Shown here: positions 60,669-64,000 of the stretch, piece after piece
Position numbering within the stretch: position 1 is the stretch's first letter
How the letters are laid out: each line of letters opens with the position of its first letter
Assembly (NCBI RefSeq): GCF_003344625.1
Contig: NZ_QPKJ02000010.1
Location: 62,001 to 126,000 of the forward strand
Reading direction: 5' to 3'
Length of the DNA stretch: 64,000 nucleotides
Origin: Solirubrobacter deserti
Lineage (GTDB): Bacteria; Actinomycetota; Thermoleophilia; Solirubrobacterales; Solirubrobacteraceae
Made by a program: the position numbers and the translations under genes
Notes under the pieces: model-generated
The model's database searches: none
Seen by the model: the letters and a program-made list of their open reading frames with translations, nothing else
Told to the model about the DNA's origin: nothing

Positions 60669-62861
60669 ATGCGAACGACACCGATCTCTCCGCCGCCGAT
60701 CGACCGCACCGGACGCTGGCTCGCGGCCCTCACCCAGTGGGTGCTCGCCCACAAGCGCCTGGTCGCGGTCGGCTGGCTCGCGCTCACCTTGCTCGGGTTC
60801 TACGGGTCCACGCAGGTCACCGGCGCGCTCGACGAGAACTTCACGATGCCCGACAGCGCGAGCACCGTCACGAACGAGCGGATCGTCAGTCGGTTCGACT
60901 CGGGCGGGGCGACCCCGCCGCTCGTCGCCGTCGTCACGCTGCCACCCGGCACGACGGCAAGCTCGGCGGCGGTCCGTGCCGACCTGCGCGCGCTCGAGCG
61001 GGACATGGCGCGCGCCGTCCCCGGCGCGCGCATCGCGTCCTTCGGCTCCACATCCGAGTCGGCCTACGTCTCAGAGGACGGCCGCACCACGTTCGCGATC
61101 GTGCATCCGCCGTCGGCCGCGGTCGGCGACAACGGCCCGAGCGGAAGCGAGATCAGCGAAGAGACGCTGGCGCGCGCCGAGCAGGCCGCCGCCGACGCGC
61201 GCGTGGGCGGCGCCGAGGTACGGCTCACGGGGAACGCCCTGCTGGCCAGCGAGGCGCCAGGCGAAAGCGGTCCCGCCTTCCTGAGCGAGACGCTCCTCGC
61301 CGGCGTCGGCGCACTGATCGTGCTGGTGTTCGTCTTCGCGTCCGCACTCGCCCTCGTGCCGCTGCTGATGGCGATCGTCGCGATCCCGGTCACACTGCTG
61401 GCCGTCTGGGGGCTCACCGCGCTGACCGAGGTCAACCTGGTCGTCGTCTTCCTCGTCTCGCTGATCGGCCTCGGCGTCGCGATCGACTACGCGCTCCTGG
61501 TCGTCATGCGCTGGCGCGAGGAACGCGACCGCGGGTTGAGCAACGAGCAGGCGATCGTGCACGCCGCCGGAACCGCCGGGCGCGCCGTGCTGTTCAGCGG
61601 CACCACCGTGGCGATCGGACTGCTCGCCGCGCTGGTGCTGCCCGTGCCGTTCCTGCGCTCGATGGGCTTCGGCGGCCTGCTCATCCCGCTCGCGTCCGTC
61701 GCCGTCGCGCTCACGCTGCTGCCCGTCGTGCTCGCCACGGTCGGACCGGTCGCCGACGCCCGCCGGCTGCGCCGCACCGACCGCGCCGAGCGACACTGGG
61801 CCGCCTGGGCGCGCCTCGTCATCGGCAACCGTGTCGCCGCCACGCTCGGCGGCGCCGCCCTGCTCGTCGCGCTCTGCGTGGCCGCGCAGGGCATCCTCCT
61901 CGGCAGCCCCGAGGCCCGCTCACTCGGCGGCACCGGCGCCCCCAAGGCCGCGCTCGAGCAACTCGAGCGCTCCGGCATCGGCGCGGCGCCGCTCACGCCG
62001 GTCGAGGTCCTCACCCCGGCCAACCGCGCGGCCGACACCGTCGCCCGCCTCGCCGCAGTCGACGGCGTCCGCGCCGCGAGCGCACCCGGTGGCGCATGGC
62101 GAGCCGGCGATCAAGCCGTCGTCGAGGTCCTCACCCGCAGCGACACGAACTCGCAGGCGGGACGCGCGGCGATCGGCGCCCTGCGCACCGCCGCCGCCAC
62201 GCTACCGGCGACGACCATCGGCGGCAGCACCGCGCAGACGATCGACTTCATCGACGGCGTCTACGGCTCGTTCCCGCTGATGCTCGCGCTGATCTCGATC
62301 GTCACGTTCGTGCTGCTCGCACGAGCGTTCCGCTCCATCGTGCTGCCGGCGAAGGCGATCGCGATGAACCTGCTGTCCGTCTTCGCGACCTGGGGCGTGA
62401 TGACGCTCGTCTGGCAGCACGGCGTCGGCACCGAGCTGGTGTTCGGCGTCGGCCCCGACGGAGCGGTGCAGTCGTGGGCACCGGTGATCGTCTTCGCGTT
62501 CATCTACGGGCTCTCGATGGACTACGAGGTGTTCATCCTCGCCAGGATGCGCGAGGAATACGACCGCACCGGCTCCACCGACGAGGCGGTCGTGCGCGGG
62601 ATGGCCGGCACCGGGCGGCTCGTGACCAGCGCGGCGCTGATCGTCTTCCTCGCGTTCGCCTCGATGGCGACCGCCGGCGACAGAGACCTGCAGGTGCTTG
62701 CCACCGGACTCGCCGCAGGCGTCCTGATCGACGCGCTCATCGTACGCTCGCTGCTCGTCCCCGCCACCGTCTCGTGGCTCGGCCGCTGGAACTGGTGGAT
62801 GCCCGAGCGTGGCCGACGGCTCCTGCGCCTGCCCGCGATCACGCCGGCGGCCGAATCGTGA
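60669..62861 (+). CDS. MMPL-family (RND) transporter
   Basis: A 730-residue membrane protein of the MmpL/HAE2 type with about 11-12 helices in two halves, each with a large extracytoplasmic loop (about 60-190 and 420-540). Typical segments are GLGVAIDYALLVVMRWREE in the first half and YGLSMDYEVFILARMREEY in the second, with membrane-embedded Asp/Tyr pairs. MMPL proteins export lipids, siderophores or drugs using the proton gradient. ATG at 60669 is 8 nt after TAGCTT (60655-60660), a leaderless-type arrangement. A divergent two-component system may control it. Confidence 0.92.
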   Translation: MRTTPISPPPIDRTGRWLAALTQWVLAHKRLVAVGWLALTLLGFYGSTQVTGALDENFTMPDSASTVTNERIVSRFDSGGATPPLVAVVTLPPGTTASSAAVRADLRALERDMARAVPGARIASFGSTSESAYVSEDGRTTFAIVHPPSAAVGDNGPSGSEISEETLARAEQAAADARVGGAEVRLTGNALLASEAPGESGPAFLSETLLAGVGALIVLVFVFASALALVPLLMAIVAIPVTLLAVWGLTALTEVNLVVVFLVSLIGLGVAIDYALLVVMRWREERDRGLSNEQAIVHAAGTAGRAVLFSGTTVAIGLLAALVLPVPFLRSMGFGGLLIPLASVAVALTLLPVVLATVGPVADARRLRRTDRAERHWAAWARLVIGNRVAATLGGAALLVALCVAAQGILLGSPEARSLGGTGAPKAALEQLERSGIGAAPLTPVEVLTPANRAADTVARLAAVDGVRAASAPGGAWRAGDQAVVEVLTRSDTNSQAGRAAIGALRTAAATLPATTIGGSTAQTIDFIDGVYGSFPLMLALISIVTFVLLARAFRSIVLPAKAIAMNLLSVFATWGVMTLVWQHGVGTELVFGVGPDGAVQSWAPVIVFAFIYGLSMDYEVFILARMREEYDRTGSTDEAVVRGMAGTGRLVTSAALIVFLAFASMATAGDRDLQVLATGLAAGVLIDALIVRSLLVPATVSWLGRWNWWMPERGRRLLRLPAITPAAES

Positions 62862-63247
62862 CTACCAGCTCGGGTCGTGCACCCGGCAACACGCACTAAG
62901 CCTTCGATTGCGCGCGGGTGTTGTACGGCGGCCTGCCCGAAATCGCCGGCGGCCTTCCGTGAGCGCGAGTCACTTGCGGCGGCCAACGGTCAGTGGTGGC
63001 ATCGCGCGTGCGGCGCTTGCGCGAGGACCCAAGGAAGAGCGGACCGTCGATAACCGCTTCCACTTGGGTCCTGAGCAGTCCGCGGGCTTTGCCGCAGCTG
63101 CCGTTGCGCGCTCGAGTGTCCGATCACGCGCGCCTCGGGCGGCTGACCCGACGGGCGGGTGTCCTGTGCCCCCTGATGATCCTGATGCACGTGCTCGTCG
63201 ACGATCAGCGTCTTAGCCGTCGGCCGGCGGAGCGCTTCGGCCGCTCG
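62862..63247. other. 386-bp region without a convincing gene
   Basis: No frame in this stretch gives protein-like sequence; a short open frame at 62993-63253 looks random. A weak 5-bp hairpin (62871-62885) follows the MMPL stop. The notable structure is a long imperfect hairpin at 63024-63072. Confidence 0.6.
63024..63072. repeat. Long imperfect inverted repeat
   Basis: AGGACCCAAG (63024-63033) and CTTGGGTCCT (63063-63072) are perfect 10-bp arms. Inside, GAAG-AG-CGG can pair further with CCG-CTTC, leaving the loop ACCGTCGATA. It could be an RNA hairpin, a terminator or a relic of a small mobile element. Confidence 0.55.
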
Positions 63248-63736
63248 CTATGAACTCAGGAAGCGGAGCCGACCGCGTTGGTTGTCGCGACTGAGCCAGC
63301 CATCGGCTTTCTGTTCGGCGATGAAACGTTCGAGGCGCTGCTTCTCGTGAGCGGGAAGCAGCGCCGCCGCTGCATTGAACGCCTGCACCGCGTCCTCGCT
63401 GCCATGAGCGAGCTGCCCCAGGACATCGCCGGCCCTCGTCTCCGTCCGTTCGAGCACACCGCTGATCGCCTCCGCGATCAGGCGCCCCCGGCGATCGTCG
63501 TCTACCCGAAGAAGCGTCTGGTGCACGGTCTCGTAAGCGCCGTAGTCCTCTTGGTCAATCAGCGTCTCGAGGACGGCGTGAAAGAACCTGTCGTCCTCGT
63601 CGCCCCGTAGCATTTCGAGCATCTCGATCAACCGCAGAAAGCGACGTTCGCCGACAACGGCATCGCCTCCATCGCCGTCCTGCGCAATCACAGCTACGTC
63701 GCGCAGTTCCTGTCGCCACCGATCGAAGTCGTCCAC
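63248..63736 (-). CDS. Hypothetical protein, acidic all-alpha
   Basis: About 162 residues from GTG 63736; family not recognised. The sequence is rich in Glu, Asp, Arg and Leu, apparently all helical: FDRWRQELRDVAVIAQDGD, LRLIEMLEMLRGDEDDRFFHAVLETLIDQEDYGAYE, LLRVDDDRRGRLIAEAIS (quoted in pieces). There is no signal peptide or membrane segment. The CATACT (63749-63744) element 7 nt before GTG suggests a leaderless start; the open frame continues to 63931 without protein-like features. The fold type and the small neighbour resemble immunity-type gene pairs, but that is a guess. Confidence 0.6.
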   Translation of the reverse strand: MDDFDRWRQELRDVAVIAQDGDGGDAVVGERRFLRLIEMLEMLRGDEDDRFFHAVLETLIDQEDYGAYETVHQTLLRVDDDRRGRLIAEAISGVLERTETRAGDVLGQLAHGSEDAVQAFNAAAALLPAHEKQRLERFIAEQKADGWLSRDNQRGRLRFLSS

Positions 63737-63771
63737 TTCGGCGAGTATGCCGCTCCGGCTCCGTGTGCCGC

Positions 63772-63999
63772 TCAACAGGCGGCCCAGTCGTGGGAAAGTT
63801 CGCCGTCGTGAAGGGACATCGCCAGTGCGGCGGAGTGCGCCTCCGTCGAAAAGGACCATTCGCCGACGCAAGGTGCTCGGTGGTCCTGAGGGAGCCTCTC
63901 GTCGACAGACACCACTTCCGCGGCGCGCCATCGGGCCGGCTGTTCTTGCTCCGCGGGCGGGAGCGTGACTTCGAGCAAGTACTGCGGTTGCTGGTCGCG
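63772..63999 (-). CDS. Hypothetical protein, 5' end outside the window
   Basis: At least 75 residues ending in SHDWAAC at the stop 63774-63772; the frame is open to the window edge. Visible sequence YLLEVTLPPAEQEQPARW and CVGEWSFSTEAHSAALAMSL is not recognised. It is 35 bp upstream of, and co-directional with, the acidic hypothetical gene, so the two may form a unit. Confidence 0.5.
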   Translation of the reverse strand, partial: RDQQPQYLLEVTLPPAEQEQPARWRAAEVVSVDERLPQDHRAPCVGEWSFSTEAHSAALAMSLHDGELSHDWAAC

Positions 64000-64000
64000 G

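Noticed and set aside
62993..63253. Small plus-strand open frame of 86 codons
   Set aside because: No ribosome site, no protein-like pattern, and it runs across a long hairpin.
1..64000. tRNA, rRNA, insertion sequence, integrase or prophage genes
   Set aside because: None were recognised on either strand; the rhamnose locus shows no flanking direct repeats or integrase that would mark it as an island.

Overview
This 64 kb window comes from a very GC-rich actinobacterial chromosome. Dense short-overlap operons (ATGA/GTGA junctions), many GTG starts, MalT/LAL-type LuxR regulators and secreted enzymes sharing a C-terminal module ending in a TYSKTLTFTLSTT-like motif suggest the Solirubrobacter/Conexibacter type (class Thermoleophilia). 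That assignment is inference from style, not a database match. No rRNA, tRNA, CRISPR array, insertion sequence or prophage was seen.

About 2-43 kb is one large locus for harvesting and burning L-rhamnose. Three secreted alpha-L-rhamnosidases (two GH106-like at 10.7-14.3 and 17.1-20.7 kb, one GH78 at 38.8-43.0 kb) would release rhamnose from plant or microbial polysaccharides and glycosides. Each lies beside a large ATPase-LuxR regulator (7.0, 14.3 and 35.9-38.6 kb). A carbohydrate ABC importer without its own ATPase (4.0-6.9 kb) and two paralogous MFS carriers (2.1 and 34.7 kb) probably import related sugars. The central operon (21.7-31.2 kb) encodes a RhaSTPQ-type ABC importer, rhamnose mutarotase RhaM, rhamnulokinase RhaB, rhamnose isomerase RhaI and a fused aldolase/lactaldehyde dehydrogenase RhaEW. 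Products are DHAP and lactate. The adjacent lutABC (32.1-34.7 kb) would oxidise lactate to pyruvate. Three paralogous DeoR regulators (9.9, 20.7 and 31.2 kb) are interspersed.

The flanks are ordinary chromosome: the end of a polar amino-acid ABC transporter (0-1.3 kb); a CGNR regulator divergent from an EamA exporter (44-45.5 kb); an acyl-CoA dehydrogenase/MaoC-like pair; a GGDEF cyclase and a TetR regulator; a four-gene operon with a copper amine oxidase split into two secreted or anchored polypeptides, signal peptidase I and a polytopic membrane protein (49.0-53.5 kb); two two-component systems (53.7-55.7 and 58.7-60.5 kb); a small M50-like protease; a frameshifted peptide-binding protein gene (57.2-58.7 kb); an MMPL exporter; and two unrecognised genes at the right edge.

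The most unusual observations are: three genes of the rhamnose locus (the RhaT-like ATPase and two DeoR regulators) whose best start is AUC, exactly 6 nt after a strong Shine-Dalgarno sequence; the split copper amine oxidase; a shared secreted C-terminal module with near-identical DNA in unrelated glycosidase families; a repeat-rich insertion inside the GH78 fold; and many -10 elements placed so that transcripts would be leaderless.
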